Source: Nocardioides aromaticivorans
Lineage (GTDB): Bacteria > Actinomycetota > Actinomycetes > Propionibacteriales > Nocardioidaceae
Length of the DNA stretch: 64,000 nucleotides
Assembly (NCBI RefSeq): GCF_013408525.1
Contig: NZ_JACBZM010000001.1
Coordinates: forward strand, 3,968,001-4,032,000
Direction of reading: 5' to 3'
Under the pieces are notes generated by a model. That model ran no database searches. It was not told the DNA's origin and worked only from the letters and a program-made list of their open reading frames with translations. The translations under genes were made by a program, and so were the position numbers. Numbering within the stretch: the stretch's first letter is position 1; each line of letters opens with the position of its first letter. Shown in pieces: positions 41,578-51,842 of this stretch.

Positions 41578-41838
41578 ATGCACACCGTCACCGTCACCGT
41601 CGGCTCCGCCGTCGGCCTGCACGCCCGTCCCGCCGCGATCATCTCCGAGGCGGCCGAGGAGCTCGACTCCGAGGTCCTGATCGGCATCCCCGGCGACGAG
41701 GGCGTCGACGCCAGCTCCGCCCTGCTGATCATGACCCTGGGCGCGGGCAACGGCGACCAGGTCGAGGTCTCCGGCGAGAGCGAGGCGGACGTCGCGAAGA
41801 TCGCCGCACTCGTCGAGCAGGACCTCGACGCGGAGTAG
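41578..41838 (+). CDS. ptsH: phosphocarrier protein HPr
   Basis: 86 residues. The active-site His15 is in GLHARPA, and a Ser46-Ser47 pair aligns with the regulatory Ser of Firmicutes HPr, although actinobacteria generally lack HPr kinase. It carries phosphate from enzyme I to FruA. AGAGGA eight bases upstream of the ATG is a good ribosome binding site. With ptsI at the other end of the cluster, every protein needed for fructose uptake is encoded within 6 kb. Confidence 0.95.
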   Translation: MHTVTVTVGSAVGLHARPAAIISEAAEELDSEVLIGIPGDEGVDASSALLIMTLGAGNGDQVEVSGESEADVAKIAALVEQDLDAE

Positions 41839-41851
41839 CCGCGGGCCCTCG

Positions 41852-41909
41852 ATTGGGCACGAACTGCACGCCCCGGACCCTGATCTCTGCGGATTGGTCC
41901 CGAACCGCA
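41852..41909. repeat. 17-bp imperfect direct repeat between convergent genes
   Basis: ATTGGGCACGAACTGCA (41852-41868 region) and ATTGGTCCCGAACCGCA (41893-41909) share 14 of 17 bases and are 41 bp apart. They lie between ptsH and the convergent ADC-family gene. No clear hairpin terminator is seen there. Confidence 0.5.
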
Positions 41910-41927
41910 GCACAACCGAACGGGATG

Positions 41928-42533
41928 TCAGTCGAACGCGAGCCGGAATCCCGCCATCCGGAACGACCCGAGCCGACGGGCCCCCTGCAGGAACGCGAGG
42001 GGCCCGTCGCTCGCGAAGCTCCACCGCGAGCGGCACGGCAGCGCCTTCGCGTTGCCCTTCATCACCACGTCCGCGACCTCGGGGTGCTCGGGGATGCCGG
42101 GCTGCTCGACCAGGCCGGTGAACGGCACCCGGATCGCCGCGCGCGAGACGTCGGTGAACTGCGCCGACACGATCGGCCGCCGCTCCACGGTCGCCGTCCA
42201 GTCGGTCGAGGTGACCGGGCCGCGGAAGCTGCTCTCCATGTCGAAGTCGCACAGCTGCTTCGGGATCGCCCACAGCTCCCGGCCGCCGGCCTGCGAGGCC
42301 GGGGAGTCGACCCAGATGTCGGTGATCGTGACCGCGCCCTTGCCGGCGCGGTTCTTCGTCGTCCGGGCCACGAGGAGCTCGTGGTAGGTCAGCGGGCTCG
42401 GGTCCTCGTACGAGACCAGCGCGACGCCGTACGTGCCGGCCGGGTGGCGGTCGTCGGCGTCCTCGCGCAGCCTGAAGGCAGACAGCCACAGGGAGCCGTG
42501 CATGTGCCACGGCGCCGGGGGATAGGGCTTCAC
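41928..42533 (-). CDS. acetoacetate decarboxylase-family protein
   Basis: 201 residues. The block ELWAIPKQLCDFDME matches the acetoacetate decarboxylase (ADC) fold, in which the Lys forms a Schiff base with the substrate. YHELLVAR and the PPAPWHMHGS start are also typical of ADC-like proteins in actinobacteria. Many members of this superfamily are aldolases or hydratases rather than decarboxylases, so the reaction is open. The ATG overlaps the stop of the upstream gene as ATGA. Confidence 0.75.
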   Translation of the reverse strand: MKPYPPAPWHMHGSLWLSAFRLREDADDRHPAGTYGVALVSYEDPSPLTYHELLVARTTKNRAGKGAVTITDIWVDSPASQAGGRELWAIPKQLCDFDMESSFRGPVTSTDWTATVERRPIVSAQFTDVSRAAIRVPFTGLVEQPGIPEHPEVADVVMKGNAKALPCRSRWSFASDGPLAFLQGARRLGSFRMAGFRLAFD

Positions 42534-43207
42534 TCGGTGTCCTCGCTCGAGTCGATGAGGAGCTGCGCGGTGTGCTCCAGCTCCGCCTCCATCGCGGCCG
42601 GCAGGTCGTCGGTCAGCTCGTCGGCCATCGGGCTCTCCTCGCGCGGGCCCAGCCCGGCGGCGGCCTTCTCGATGGCGGCGCCGACGTTGATCACGGTGGC
42701 GTCGCGCACGTAGGGCTTGTCGAGCTCCTTGGCGACGTACTTCGCGATGAAGCGGCGCAGCTCGCCCTCGACGTTGGCGGCCTTGTTCATCAGCGAGGCC
42801 CGCAGCCCCTGCGCCTTCAGCCGTACGACGACCTGGTTGGCCTCCGGCGGCGTGACCTCCAGCGCGATGGCGAGGTCGGACCGGCCGTGGGCGGTGATGA
42901 CGATCGGCACCGTGATGTCGGCGTCGAAGTTCTGCTTGTCCATGCCGAGGTCGATGCTGAACTGCAGGGTCACCGGCAGGTCGACGTGGAAGGAGACGGG
43001 GGAGGAGCCGACCCGCTGGCCGGCGGCGGTGCCGATGGTGCCCTTCGCGGTCACCTTGGCGATCCGGCCCGGCCCGACGCCGAGTGGTCCGACGTCGATC
43101 TGGCGCCCGGACAGCACGTTGACGCCGGCCAGGACGCGCTCGGCGGTCACCGCGGTCGCGAAGAACCGCTCACCCCAGCTCGCGTAGTCGATCAGCTCCT
43201 CGCTCAC
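42530..43207 (-). CDS. conserved actinobacterial protein, unknown function
   Basis: 225 residues. A beta-rich N-terminal two thirds (PVSFHVDLPVTLQFSIDLG, ADITVPIVITAHGRSDLAIALEV) is followed by a helical segment. An acidic tail (SSEDTE) ends the protein. No signal peptide or catalytic motif is visible. A lipid-binding fold is possible but not shown. It begins 10 bases after the TetR gene and overlaps the ADC-like gene by four bases, so the three form one operon. Confidence 0.75.
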   Translation of the reverse strand: MSEELIDYASWGERFFATAVTAERVLAGVNVLSGRQIDVGPLGVGPGRIAKVTAKGTIGTAAGQRVGSSPVSFHVDLPVTLQFSIDLGMDKQNFDADITVPIVITAHGRSDLAIALEVTPPEANQVVVRLKAQGLRASLMNKAANVEGELRRFIAKYVAKELDKPYVRDATVINVGAAIEKAAAGLGPREESPMADELTDDLPAAMEAELEHTAQLLIDSSEDTE

Positions 43208-43217
43208 CCGGCCGACA

Positions 43218-43883
43218 CTAGTGCTTGGGCCGCGCCTTGGGGCCGGTGGCCAGTCCGCGGGTGGTCATCTCCAGGGTCCGCTCGACGGCGGCCTCGCGCT
43301 CGGCCTCCGTCATGTCCTTGAGCGGGCCGTCGATGAGCAGCATCGCGAGCCCGTGCACGGCGGCCCACGGCCCCGCCTCGGCGCCGGGGCGGTCCTCGGG
43401 TGCGAGGTAGCCGACCTCGACGAGGTCGTCGAGCATGGTGCCGAGCAGGACGTACGGCGCGGGGTTCCCCATGCCCTCGGGCTCGCCCTCGCCCTCGGGC
43501 TCGCGGAGCCGGCCGGTGAAGCAGGTGCGGAAGATCCCCGGCTCCTGGAGCGCGAACCGGATGTAGCCGCGGCCCGTCGACTCCAGCCGCCCGATCGCCC
43601 GGGCGACCGGGTCGGCGTCCGCCGGCACCTGCTGCAGGAAGTCCGACATCGCCGCGACCATGCCGTCCATCGCGAGTGCGCGCGCGGCCTCGAGCAGGTC
43701 GGACTGGTTGGCGAAGTGGCGGTACGCCGCCGTCGGCGTGACGCCCACCTGCCGCGCCGCGCCCCGGATGGTCACCGCGTCCGGGCCGCCGGTCGTGGCC
43801 AGCTCGGCCGCGGCCCGGGCGAGGGCGTTGCGCAGGTCGCCGTGGTGGTAGCTGGTCCGGCTGGAAGTCGTCACGAGGAACAT
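43218..43883 (-). CDS. TetR-family regulator
   Basis: 221 residues from ATG 43883. The HTH block is TSYHHGDLRNALARAAAEL...VTIRGAARQVGVTPTAAYRHFANQSDLL, followed by a C-terminal ligand domain of the TetR_C type. An alternative GTG lies at 43874. The open frame extends upstream to 43943, but that part contains the operator repeats and is unlikely to be translated. It is divergent from the MMPL exporter, the usual repressor-exporter layout. Confidence 0.88.
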   Translation of the reverse strand: MFLVTTSSRTSYHHGDLRNALARAAAELATTGGPDAVTIRGAARQVGVTPTAAYRHFANQSDLLEAARALAMDGMVAAMSDFLQQVPADADPVARAIGRLESTGRGYIRFALQEPGIFRTCFTGRLREPEGEGEPEGMGNPAPYVLLGTMLDDLVEVGYLAPEDRPGAEAGPWAAVHGLAMLLIDGPLKDMTEAEREAAVERTLEMTTRGLATGPKARPKH

Positions 43884-43941
43884 GTTGACACCCGTACACA
43901 TCCATGCCAAGTTAACACCCATAAAGTTTACGTTCGTACAC
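43884..43941. promoter_or_regulatory. paired TetR operators between the regulator and the MMPL gene
   Basis: GTTGAC-ACCC-GTACAC (43884-43899) and GTTTAC-GTTC-GTACAC (43926-43941) lie exactly 42 bp apart, about four helical turns. A third half-like copy, GTTAACACCC, is at 43911. A TAACTT -10 candidate for the regulator lies between them (43909-43914, minus strand). Confidence 0.65.
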
Positions 43942-43955
43942 ATTGGAGGAGTGCC

Positions 43956-46094
43956 ATGTTCCGCTGGATCGGAGAACTGGTCACCCGGCGGGCGCGCTGG
44001 GTGCTGGCCCTGGGCCTGGTCGCGGTCGTCGCGGCGGCGGTCGTCGGCGTCGGTGCGTTCAGCAAGCTGCAGACCGAGGGCTTCGACGACCCCGACTCCG
44101 ACAGCAGCCGCGCCGCCGCGCTGCTCGAGGAGCGCTTCGAGGGCTCGGCCGACTACGTGTTCGTCGTGGAGGCGGCCGACGGCGACGTCGACTCACCGGC
44201 CTCCGCAGCGGCGGGCGCGGCGCTCACCGAGCGGCTGCGGTCCGACCCGGACCTGGCCGACGTGGCGTCGTACTTCGACGGACGGGCGGGCCCGATGCGC
44301 TCGACCGACGGCAGCCACGCCCTGGTGACGGCCTCGGTCGCCCCGGGCACGGAGGCCGACCCCGCCGCCGTCCTCGACGACTACGCGACGAGCGACGGGC
44401 CGCTCTCGGTCGACGTCGGCGGCGGTGAGGTCGTCGGCGAGGAGATCGGCGGCCAGATCGGCAAGGACCTCGGCCTGGCCGAGAGCATCGCGATCCCGCT
44501 GATCCTCGTCCTGCTCGTGCTGGCCTTCGGCAACGTCGTCGGCGCGCTGGTCACTCTCGGCGTCGGCATGGCCGCCATCCTCGGCACCTTCGCCGAGCTC
44601 TCGATCCTCGGCTCGACCACGGACGTGTCGATCTACGCGGTCAACCTGACGACCGGCCTCGGTCTCGGCCTCGCGGTCGACTACGGCCTGCTGATGGTGG
44701 CCCGGGTGCGCGAGGAGCGCGCGGCCGGGCGTGCCCACGACGCCGCGGTACGACGAGCGGTGGAGACCGCCGGCCGGACCATCGCGTTCTCGGCGACGAC
44801 GGTGGCGGTCGCGCTCGCGTCGCTGCTGGTCTTCCCGATGTACTTCCTGCGCTCGTTCGCCTACGCCGGCATCGGGGTCATGCTGATCACCGCGTTCAGC
44901 GCGGTGGTCATCCTGCCGGCCGGGCTCGCCCTGCTCGGTGACCGGATCGACGCGTGGCGGGTGCCGAAGGTCCGCGGCATCCGCGGCGAGGAGGCCCCGG
45001 CGTGGGCGCGGCTCGCCCGGTTCGTCACCCGGCGCCCCCTGGTCAGCGCCCTCCCGGTCGTCGGCGCCCTGCTCGTCGTCGCCATCCCGCTCGCCGGCAT
45101 CGACCTGGGCACGCCCGACGACCGCGTGCTGCCGACCAGCGCGTCCAGCCGCCAGGCCGGCGACGCGCTGCGCACGGAGTTCGCGGGCGACGGCACCCAC
45201 CCGATCCAGGTGGTCACGACCCCCGCGCTCGACCAGGCCGACCTGGCGTCGTACGCCGACGACCTGGCCGGGCTCGACGGCGTCGTCCGGACCGAGGTCC
45301 GTCCCGGTGACGGTGCGTCGCTCGTCTCCGTGGTCACCGACCTCGACCCGCGCTCGGCCGCGGCCCGCGACCTGGTCGAGGACGTGCGCGCCGTGCCGGC
45401 GCCGGACGGCGTCGAGGCACTGGTCGGGGGCGCCAGCGCGGAGCTGCACGACCAGATGACCGGCATCGGCGACCGTCTCCCGATCGTCGCCGGGTGGCTG
45501 GTGCTGACCACGATGGTGATCCTGTTCCTGTTCACCGGCAGCGTGGTCCAGCCCGTCCGGGCCCTGCTGCTCAACGCGCTCGGCCTCGGTGCCACGCTCG
45601 GCGCGATGGTGTGGGTGTTCCAGGACGGCCACCTGTCAGGCCTGCTCGGCTTCACCCCGCAGCCGATGGACAGCTCGATGATGGTCCTGCTCTTCTGCGT
45701 CGCCTTCGGGCTCTCGATGGACTACGAGGTCTTCGTGATGGGCCGGATCAAGGAGATGCGCGACCTCGGCATGGACAACGAGCAGGCGCTGGTCCACGGC
45801 CTGGCTCACACCGGCCGGATCGTCAGCACCGCCGCGGCCCTGATCGCGATCAGCTTCTTCGCGTTCCTGGTCAGCTCGGTCAGCTTCATCCAGTTCTTCG
45901 GGCTGGGCACGGGGCTGGCGATCCTGATCGACGCGACCCTGATCCGCGGCGTGCTGGTGCCGGCGAGCATCCGGCTGCTGGGGGAGCGGGCCTGGTGGGC
46001 CCCGGCCCCGCTGCGGGCGCTCCACCGGCGCTTCGGGCTCTCGGAGTCGGTGCCCGAGGCGCCGCCGGTCCGGGAGGCGGCTGCGGTCGGCTGA
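43956..46094 (+). CDS. MMPL-family RND transporter
   Basis: 712 residues with two copies of the MMPL unit: a helix, an external loop and five or so further helices. Proton-relay Asp-Tyr pairs are visible in GLAVDYGLLMVARV (near residue 245) and GLSMDYEVFVMGRIKEMRD (near residue 590). GGAGGAG lies upstream of the ATG. Such proteins export lipids, glycolipids or drugs across the inner membrane in mycolata and relatives. The substrate is unknown. Repression by the divergent TetR protein is likely. Confidence 0.92.
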   Translation: MFRWIGELVTRRARWVLALGLVAVVAAAVVGVGAFSKLQTEGFDDPDSDSSRAAALLEERFEGSADYVFVVEAADGDVDSPASAAAGAALTERLRSDPDLADVASYFDGRAGPMRSTDGSHALVTASVAPGTEADPAAVLDDYATSDGPLSVDVGGGEVVGEEIGGQIGKDLGLAESIAIPLILVLLVLAFGNVVGALVTLGVGMAAILGTFAELSILGSTTDVSIYAVNLTTGLGLGLAVDYGLLMVARVREERAAGRAHDAAVRRAVETAGRTIAFSATTVAVALASLLVFPMYFLRSFAYAGIGVMLITAFSAVVILPAGLALLGDRIDAWRVPKVRGIRGEEAPAWARLARFVTRRPLVSALPVVGALLVVAIPLAGIDLGTPDDRVLPTSASSRQAGDALRTEFAGDGTHPIQVVTTPALDQADLASYADDLAGLDGVVRTEVRPGDGASLVSVVTDLDPRSAAARDLVEDVRAVPAPDGVEALVGGASAELHDQMTGIGDRLPIVAGWLVLTTMVILFLFTGSVVQPVRALLLNALGLGATLGAMVWVFQDGHLSGLLGFTPQPMDSSMMVLLFCVAFGLSMDYEVFVMGRIKEMRDLGMDNEQALVHGLAHTGRIVSTAAALIAISFFAFLVSSVSFIQFFGLGTGLAILIDATLIRGVLVPASIRLLGERAWWAPAPLRALHRRFGLSESVPEAPPVREAAAVG

Positions 46095-46122
46095 CCTCCC
46101 ACGGCCGACTGGAGCTGAAAGG

Positions 46123-46162
46123 GACGAGGGCCCGGCGGAGAGATCTCCGCCGGGCCCTCGTC
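46123..46162. terminator. strong hairpin terminator between MMPL and DUF6104 genes
   Basis: A 19-bp perfect stem (46123-46141 with 46144-46162) with a minimal loop lies about 30 bases past the MMPL stop. It can serve the convergent DUF6104/kgd unit too. Confidence 0.85.
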
Positions 46163-46208
46163 GCGTCTCGTGACGGTCGCTGACCGACCTCCTCGACGAC
46201 CGCCGGGG

Positions 46209-46385
46209 CTAGTCCTCGGGGTCGTCGAGCCGGGCCAGCCAGGTCGCGAACCGCTCGACCGCCACCTCGAACTCCGGGTGGGTGTCCACGAACTCCTGCA
46301 GCCGCTCGCCGAGCCAGGCCAGGGTGACCTCCTCGTCACCCCGGCGCTGCTCGAGCTCCTCGATGCCGCGATCGGTGAAGTACAT
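46209..46385 (-). CDS. DUF6104 small protein
   Basis: 58 residues, beginning MYFTDRGIEELEQRRGDEEV and ending LDDPED, acidic and helical. Proteins of this type are found next to kgd in many actinobacteria. It starts 12 bases downstream of kgd with GGAGGG as a ribosome binding site, so it is cotranscribed with it. A role in 2-oxoglutarate metabolism is only inferred from position. Confidence 0.8.
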   Translation of the reverse strand: MYFTDRGIEELEQRRGDEEVTLAWLGERLQEFVDTHPEFEVAVERFATWLARLDDPED

Positions 46386-46397
46386 CAGCCCTCCACG

Positions 46398-49300
46398 TCA
46401 GGCGAAGGCCTCGCCGATGAGGACCTTGGCCTCCTCGAGGTGGCGCTTGGCGGTGCCGACCGCGGTGGTCGACGAGGCGGCGCGGGTCACCGGCTCGATC
46501 TCGCGGTCGAGGTGCGGCACCACGTTGAGGTAGTACGACGGCCACGGACCCTGGTTGTAGGGCTCGTCCTGGACCCACTTGACCTTGGCGTTGGGGTACT
46601 TGGCCAGCTCGGCCTTGATCGCCTCGACGGGCCACGGGTACAGCTGCTCGACGCGCAGGATCGCGACGTCCTCGCGGTTGGACTTCTGGCGCTCGACCAC
46701 GAGGTCCCAGGTGAGCCGGCCGGAGACCAGCAGCACCGTGGTGACCTTCGCCGGGTCGACCGTGTCGTCGCCGATGACGGCGCGGAACTCGCCCGAGGTG
46801 AAGTCGGCCGGCTGCGAGGCCGCCTCCTTGCGCTTGAGCATCGACTTCGGCGTGAACACGATGAGCGGCTTGTGCTCGCCGCCGAGGGAGTGCTGGCGCA
46901 GCAGGTGGAAGTACGACGCCGGGGTGGACGGCTGGGCGACGACCATCGCGTCGTCCGCGCAGAGCGTGAGGAAGCGCTCGATGCGGGCGGAGGAGTGGTC
47001 GGCTCCCTGGCCCTCGTAGCCGTGCGGCAGGAGCAGCACGACACCGGAGTCCTGGTTCCACTTGGTCTTGCCGGCCGAGATGTACTCGTCGATGACCGAT
47101 TGGGCGCCGTTCACGAAGTCACCGAACTGCGCCTCCCACAGGACGAGGGCGTCCGGGCGGGCGACCGAGTAGCCGTACTCGAAGCCGAGGGCGGCGTACT
47201 CGGACAGCAGGCTGTCGTAGACGAAGAACTTGGCCTGGTCCTCGGTGAGGTTGGCCAGCGGGGTCCACTCGTCGGCGTTGTGCCGGTCGATGATCGTCGC
47301 GAAGCGGGACACGAAGGTGCCGCGGCGCGAGTCCTGGCCGGCCAGGCGGACCGGGCGGCCCTCCATGAGCAGCGAGCCGAAGGCGAGGATCTCGCCGGTG
47401 CCCCAGTCGATCGGGCCGTCGGCGATGGCCGCGGCGCGACGCTGCAGCTGCGGCATCACCTTCGGGTGCACGGTGAAGCCCTCGGGCGGCGTGACGTAGG
47501 CGTCCGCGATCCGCTTCATGACCTCGGGCGTCACCGACGTCTGGGTCTCGCCGGTCGGCTTGTCCGGGTAGTCCGGGACGGTCGTCCACTCGTCGGGCTT
47601 CGTGTCGGCCTCGCGGACCTCGGTGAACACCCGCTCCAGCTGCTGCTGGTAGTCGCGGAGGACCTGCTCGGCCTCCTCGATCGTGATGTCGCCGCGACCG
47701 ATGAGCGACTCGGTGTAGAGCTTGCGCACCGAGCGCTTCTGCTCGATGAGGTCGTACATCAGCGGCTGCGTGTACGACGGGTCGTCGCCCTCGTTGTGAC
47801 CGCGGCGGCGGTAGCAGACGAGGTCGATGACGACGTCGCTCTTGAACGTCTGGCGGTACTCGAAGGCCAGCCGCGCGACGCGGATGCACGCCTCCGGGTC
47901 GTCGCCGTTGACGTGGAAGATCGGCGCCTGGACCATGCGGGCCACGTCGGTGCAGTAGAGCGTCGAGCGCGACGAGCCGGGGGAGGTGGTGAAGCCGACC
48001 TGGTTGTTGATGACGACGTGGATCGTGCCACCGGTGCGGTAGCCGCGCAGCTGGGAGAGGTTGAGCGTCTCCGCCACCACGCCCTGGCCGGCGAAGGCCG
48101 CGTCACCGTGGAGGAGGACCGGCAGGACCGGGAACTCCTCGCCGCGGTTGAGCACGTCCTGCTTCGCGCGGGCGATGCCCTCGAGCACGGGGTCGACCGT
48201 CTCGAGGTGCGACGGGTTGGCGGCGACCGAGACGGCGATGGTCTCGCCGGTGCCGGCGACGAACGCGCCCTCCGCGCCGAGGTGGTACTTCACGTCGCCC
48301 GAGCCCTGGACCGTGCGCGGGTCGATGTTGCCCTCGAACTCGCGGAAGATCTGGTTGTAGGACTTGCCGACGATATTGGCCAGCACGTTGAGGCGGCCGC
48401 GGTGCGCCATGCCGATCGCGACCTCCTCGAGGCCGGCCTGCGCGGCGGCCTCGGCGATCTCGTCGACGACGGGGATCGTGGTCTCGCCGCCCTCGAGGGA
48501 GAAGCGCTTCTGGCCGACGAACTTCGTCTGCAGGAAGGTCTCGAACGCCTCGGCCTGGTTGAGCTTCAGCAGGATCCGCAGCTGCTCCTCGCGGGGCGGC
48601 TTGCTGTGCGGCTGCTCGACGCGCTCCTGGATCCAGCGCCGCTGCTCCGGGTCCATGATGTGCATGTACTCGATGCCGGTGGTGCGGCAGTACGAGTCGC
48701 GCAGGATGCCCAGGATGTGGCGCAGCTTCATGAAGCGCCGGTCGCCGCCGCCGAAGGAGCCGGTCGGGAACTCGCGGTCGAGGTCCCACAGGGTCAGGCC
48801 GTGCGACTCGATCCGCAGGTCCGGGTGGCTGCGCTGCTTGTACTCCAGCGGGTCGGTGTCGGCCATCAGGTGGCCGCGCACGCGGTAGGCGTGGATCAGC
48901 TCGAGGATCCGGGCCTGCTTGTCGATCTCGTCGTCGTGGGACGTCGCGATGTCGGCGTTCCAGCGGATCGGCTCGTAGGGGATCCGCAGCGCGCGGAAGA
49001 TCTCGTCGTAGAAGCCGTCCTGGCCGAGCAGGTACTTGTGCACCTGGCCGAGGAACTCGCCCGACTGCGCGCCCTGGATGACCCGGTGGTCGTAGGTCGA
49101 CGTCATCGTCATGATGCGCGAGATCGCGTTGCGGGCGATGGTCTCCTCGGACGCGCCCTGGAACTCCGGCGGGTAGTCCATCGAGCCGACGCCGATGATG
49201 GCGGCCTGGCCCTGCATGAGGCGCGGCACGGAGTTGTTGGTGCCGAGGCCACCGACGTTGGTGAGGCTGACCGTCGTACCGGAGTAGTCCTCCATGGTCA

Positions 49301-50144
49301 GCTTGTTGTCCTTGGCCTTGCGCACGATCTCCTCGTACGCCGTCCAGAACTGCGCGAAGTCCATCGACTCGCACGCCTTGATCGACGGCGCCACGAGCTG
49401 GCGCGTGCCGTCCTTCTTCTGCTGGTCGATCGCCAGGCCCAGGTTGATGTGGGCCGGCGTGACCATCGTCGGCTTGCCGTCGATCTCGTCGTAGGTGTTG
49501 TTCATCGCCGGCAGCTCCTTGATCGCCTTGACGATCGCGTAGCCGATGAGGTGGGTGAACGACACCTTGCCGCCGCGGGCGCGCTTGAGGTGGCTGTTGA
49601 TGACGATCCGGTTGTCCCACAGCAGCTTGACCGGGATGTTGCGGACCGAGGTCGCGGTCGGCACGGACAGCGAGATGTCCATGTTCTTCGCGGTCGCGGC
49701 CGGGATGCCGCGCAGCACCGTCAGGGTCGGCTCGTCGCTCGCGGTCACGGGAGCCGGGCGGGGAGCGTCCTTCGGGGTGGGCTTGGGGGCGTCGGCCTTC
49801 GGCGGGGTCGGCGTCGTGGTGGAGGCGGGGCTCACCTGCGGGGCAGGGGTCGCCTTCGGGGTCGGGGCGGCTGCGGGGGCGGCAGCCGGGGCGGCCGCGG
49901 CCGCGGGCGCCGCCGGAGCGGGGGCCGGGGCCGGGGCCGTGGTGGTGGCCGTGGCCGTGGCGGCAGGGGCAGCGGCGGCCTTCGTGCCGTTCGTGCCCGC
50001 GCCCTTGAAGTACGCGGCCCAGGCCGGATCGACGCTGTTCGGGTCAGCCTCGAACTGCTCCTTCATCTCCTCCACGAGCCACTCGTTGGCTCCGAAGTCG
50101 ACGGGTTCTGGTGATCCGTGGGACTGGTCTGACGACTGCGTCAC
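46398..50144 (-). CDS. kgd: multifunctional 2-oxoglutarate dehydrogenase/decarboxylase E1-E2 (Kgd)
   Basis: 1248 residues. This is the actinobacterial fusion in which a succinyltransferase (E2-like) domain precedes the ThDP-dependent E1 domain. The N-terminus ([23 protein letters not shown]) is typical. An Ala/Pro linker (~57-115) replaces lipoyl domains. The E2 core shows [16 protein letters not shown] near residue 350. The E1 domain has [18 protein letters not shown] near residue 672 and a later [18 protein letters not shown] block. Start is GTG at 50144; the upstream part of the open frame lacks similarity. A TCA-cycle enzyme, normally governed by the FHA protein GarA, which is not in this window. 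Confidence 0.96.
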   Translation of the reverse strand: MTQSSDQSHGSPEPVDFGANEWLVEEMKEQFEADPNSVDPAWAAYFKGAGTNGTKAAAAPAATATATTTAPAPAPAPAAPAAAAAPAAAPAAAPTPKATPAPQVSPASTTTPTPPKADAPKPTPKDAPRPAPVTASDEPTLTVLRGIPAATAKNMDISLSVPTATSVRNIPVKLLWDNRIVINSHLKRARGGKVSFTHLIGYAIVKAIKELPAMNNTYDEIDGKPTMVTPAHINLGLAIDQQKKDGTRQLVAPSIKACESMDFAQFWTAYEEIVRKAKDNKLTMEDYSGTTVSLTNVGGLGTNNSVPRLMQGQAAIIGVGSMDYPPEFQGASEETIARNAISRIMTMTSTYDHRVIQGAQSGEFLGQVHKYLLGQDGFYDEIFRALRIPYEPIRWNADIATSHDDEIDKQARILELIHAYRVRGHLMADTDPLEYKQRSHPDLRIESHGLTLWDLDREFPTGSFGGGDRRFMKLRHILGILRDSYCRTTGIEYMHIMDPEQRRWIQERVEQPHSKPPREEQLRILLKLNQAEAFETFLQTKFVGQKRFSLEGGETTIPVVDEIAEAAAQAGLEEVAIGMAHRGRLNVLANIVGKSYNQIFREFEGNIDPRTVQGSGDVKYHLGAEGAFVAGTGETIAVSVAANPSHLETVDPVLEGIARAKQDVLNRGEEFPVLPVLLHGDAAFAGQGVVAETLNLSQLRGYRTGGTIHVVINNQVGFTTSPGSSRSTLYCTDVARMVQAPIFHVNGDDPEACIRVARLAFEYRQTFKSDVVIDLVCYRRRGHNEGDDPSYTQPLMYDLIEQKRSVRKLYTESLIGRGDITIEEAEQVLRDYQQQLERVFTEVREADTKPDEWTTVPDYPDKPTGETQTSVTPEVMKRIADAYVTPPEGFTVHPKVMPQLQRRAAAIADGPIDWGTGEILAFGSLLMEGRPVRLAGQDSRRGTFVSRFATIIDRHNADEWTPLANLTEDQAKFFVYDSLLSEYAALGFEYGYSVARPDALVLWEAQFGDFVNGAQSVIDEYISAGKTKWNQDSGVVLLLPHGYEGQGADHSSARIERFLTLCADDAMVVAQPSTPASYFHLLRQHSLGGEHKPLIVFTPKSMLKRKEAASQPADFTSGEFRAVIGDDTVDPAKVTTVLLVSGRLTWDLVVERQKSNREDVAILRVEQLYPWPVEAIKAELAKYPNAKVKWVQDEPYNQGPWPSYYLNVVPHLDREIEPVTRAASSTTAVGTAKRHLEEAKVLIGEAFA

Positions 50145-50328
50145 GACGTGCTTCGCCTCTTCCGAATGTGCGCGTTGGCCCCCCGCCGCCGGTGACGGGC
50201 GGTTTCGACCGCCAAGGCTAGTCCCATGCCGAAGCAAATGCCGCCCCTCGGTCACCCTTTGGCGCAGGGTGTTGCACAACAGGCGTCTGCCGGGTCGTGG
50301 TGGTGGGCACCGGACGGGAGTGAATGCC

Positions 50329-50943
50329 ATGAGCACGGTTCCAGACGACGCCGGTGCCCGCGCGCGGAGGATGCCCGTGGGTACGGGGATTTCGGCCCTT
50401 GTCGTGGTCGCGGGACTGCTCCTCGGAGGCTGCTCGGGGGGCGAGGAGGAGCCCGCTCCGGCGCCTTCGAAGGAGTCGTCGGCCCCGGACGTGAGAGTGG
50501 TCACGGACAGCGGCATCGGCAAGGTCCGGGGGCCGCTGAGCCCCCCACGGCGCGCCGAGGTGGTCCGTGACGTGACCGCCGTCGTCGACGCCTGGTCGAC
50601 GAGGGCGTACGGCGGCGACTACCCGCGCACCGACTTCGCCGACGCCTTCGCGGCCTTCACCCCGGACGCCCGGGCACTGGCCCTGAGGAAGACCTCGCTG
50701 CTGAGCAACGCCGCCGCCGGCGCCGACCTCGAGGCGGTGACGATCGCGCGGCGGGTCGTCCGGGTCGACGTACTCGCGCCGCGGGGGAAGGTCGCCGGGG
50801 CGACCGCGCGGATCCGGATCGTGCTCGACCTGTCGGGGCCGACCGACCGTCGCGAGGTGGTGACCGGCCGCCTGCTGCTCTCGCCGACGGCCAAGGGGTG
50901 GCGGGTCTTCGGGTTCGACGTCAGCCGAGGGAGGGATTCCTGA
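50329..50943 (+). CDS. putative lipoprotein
   Basis: 204 residues. The N-terminus has a hydrophobic core ([15 protein letters not shown]) ending in a lipobox LGGC, so a lipid-anchored surface protein is predicted. A Pro/Glu/Ser-rich spacer follows, then a folded domain of about 145 residues resembling NTF2-like or SnoaL-like sheets ([14 protein letters not shown]). GGGAG precedes the ATG. The stop overlaps the next gene (TGATG), so it is coupled to the LCP enzyme. Confidence 0.8.
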   Translation: MSTVPDDAGARARRMPVGTGISALVVVAGLLLGGCSGGEEEPAPAPSKESSAPDVRVVTDSGIGKVRGPLSPPRRAEVVRDVTAVVDAWSTRAYGGDYPRTDFADAFAAFTPDARALALRKTSLLSNAAAGADLEAVTIARRVVRVDVLAPRGKVAGATARIRIVLDLSGPTDRREVVTGRLLLSPTAKGWRVFGFDVSRGRDS

Positions 50944-51842
50944 TGCGCACCTTCATCCGCACGACGCTGCTGGCCCTGCTGCTCGGGGTCGTCGCGATCG
51001 TCGTCCCGGACAGCACGCCGGCGCCGACGCAGTTCACCATCGTGAAGCTCGACCGGTCCGACGGCGTGGACGTCGACCCGGACGTGATCTGGGTGCTCGC
51101 CGTCGGCTCGGACGCCCGGCCGCGCGAGAACCCGTTGCGGGTGCGCGGCGACGCCCTGCAGCTGGTCGGCATCAACACCCGGACCGGCGCGGCCACCGCG
51201 ATCGGCATCCCGCGCGACAGCTGGGTCCCGATCCCGGGCGTCGGCTCCAACCGGGTCAACGCCGCCCTCTACTACGGCGGCCCCGAGCTGCTCGGCCGGA
51301 CCGTCGGCAACCTCGTCGGCCTCCAGCCGGACTACGTCGTCGTCGCGACCTTCAGCGGCCTCGCCGAGCTGGTCAAGGGGATCGGCGGGATCACCGTCAA
51401 CAACCCCCGCGCCTTCTCCGACGCCCACCTGCACCCGCGGGGCTGGCCGAAGGGGAGGGTCCGGCTCAACGGGATGAAGGCCGTCGAGTTCGCCCGGGTG
51501 CGCAAGTCGCTGCCGCGCGGCGACTTCGACCGGTCCGCCAACCAGCAGCGCGTGATCCGCGGCATCCAGCGCCGGGTCGCCGAGCGGGCGGCCGAGCCCG
51601 GGTTCATCGAGGGCCAGGTCATCAACGTGCTGCGCCACCTCTCCACGAGGGGGCTCTCCCCGGCGGAGCTGTTCCGCGTCGCGCAGGCGATCGCCCAGGT
51701 CGATCCCGCCAAGGTCACCGGCTGCGTCCTGCAGGGCAGGGGCGCCAGCATCAACGGGGCGAGCGTGGTGCTGCCCGACACCCGGGCGGCGCGGCGCTAC
51801 GGCGACGACGCCCGCAAGGACGCCGTCATCCGGCGGTGCTGA
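50943..51842 (+). CDS. LytR-CpsA-Psr (LCP) family phosphotransferase
   Basis: 299 residues. A single N-terminal membrane anchor ([15 protein letters not shown]) leads to an extracytoplasmic LCP domain. The Arg/Asp-rich sites that bind the pyrophosphate are in [20 protein letters not shown] and [21 protein letters not shown] enzymes transfer lipid-linked glycopolymers such as teichoic acids or arabinogalactan to peptidoglycan. GAGGGAGG precedes the ATG. The last 17 bases overlap the convergent rnhA gene. Confidence 0.92.
   Translation: MRTFIRTTLLALLLGVVAIVVPDSTPAPTQFTIVKLDRSDGVDVDPDVIWVLAVGSDARPRENPLRVRGDALQLVGINTRTGAATAIGIPRDSWVPIPGVGSNRVNAALYYGGPELLGRTVGNLVGLQPDYVVVATFSGLAELVKGIGGITVNNPRAFSDAHLHPRGWPKGRVRLNGMKAVEFARVRKSLPRGDFDRSANQQRVIRGIQRRVAERAAEPGFIEGQVINVLRHLSTRGLSPAELFRVAQAIAQVDPAKVTGCVLQGRGASINGASVVLPDTRAARRYGDDARKDAVIRRC

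Noticed and set aside
43884-43943. Longer N-terminus for the TetR protein starting at 43943
   Set aside because: The extra codons lie within the repeated operator sequence and the DNA-binding domain already begins at the inner start.
46386-50114. Plus-strand open frame of about 1300 codons opposite kgd
   Set aside because: It is an antisense shadow of Kgd, whose E1 and E2 motifs are unambiguous on the minus strand. Its composition is dominated by Arg/Gly/Val/Asp with no recognisable fold.
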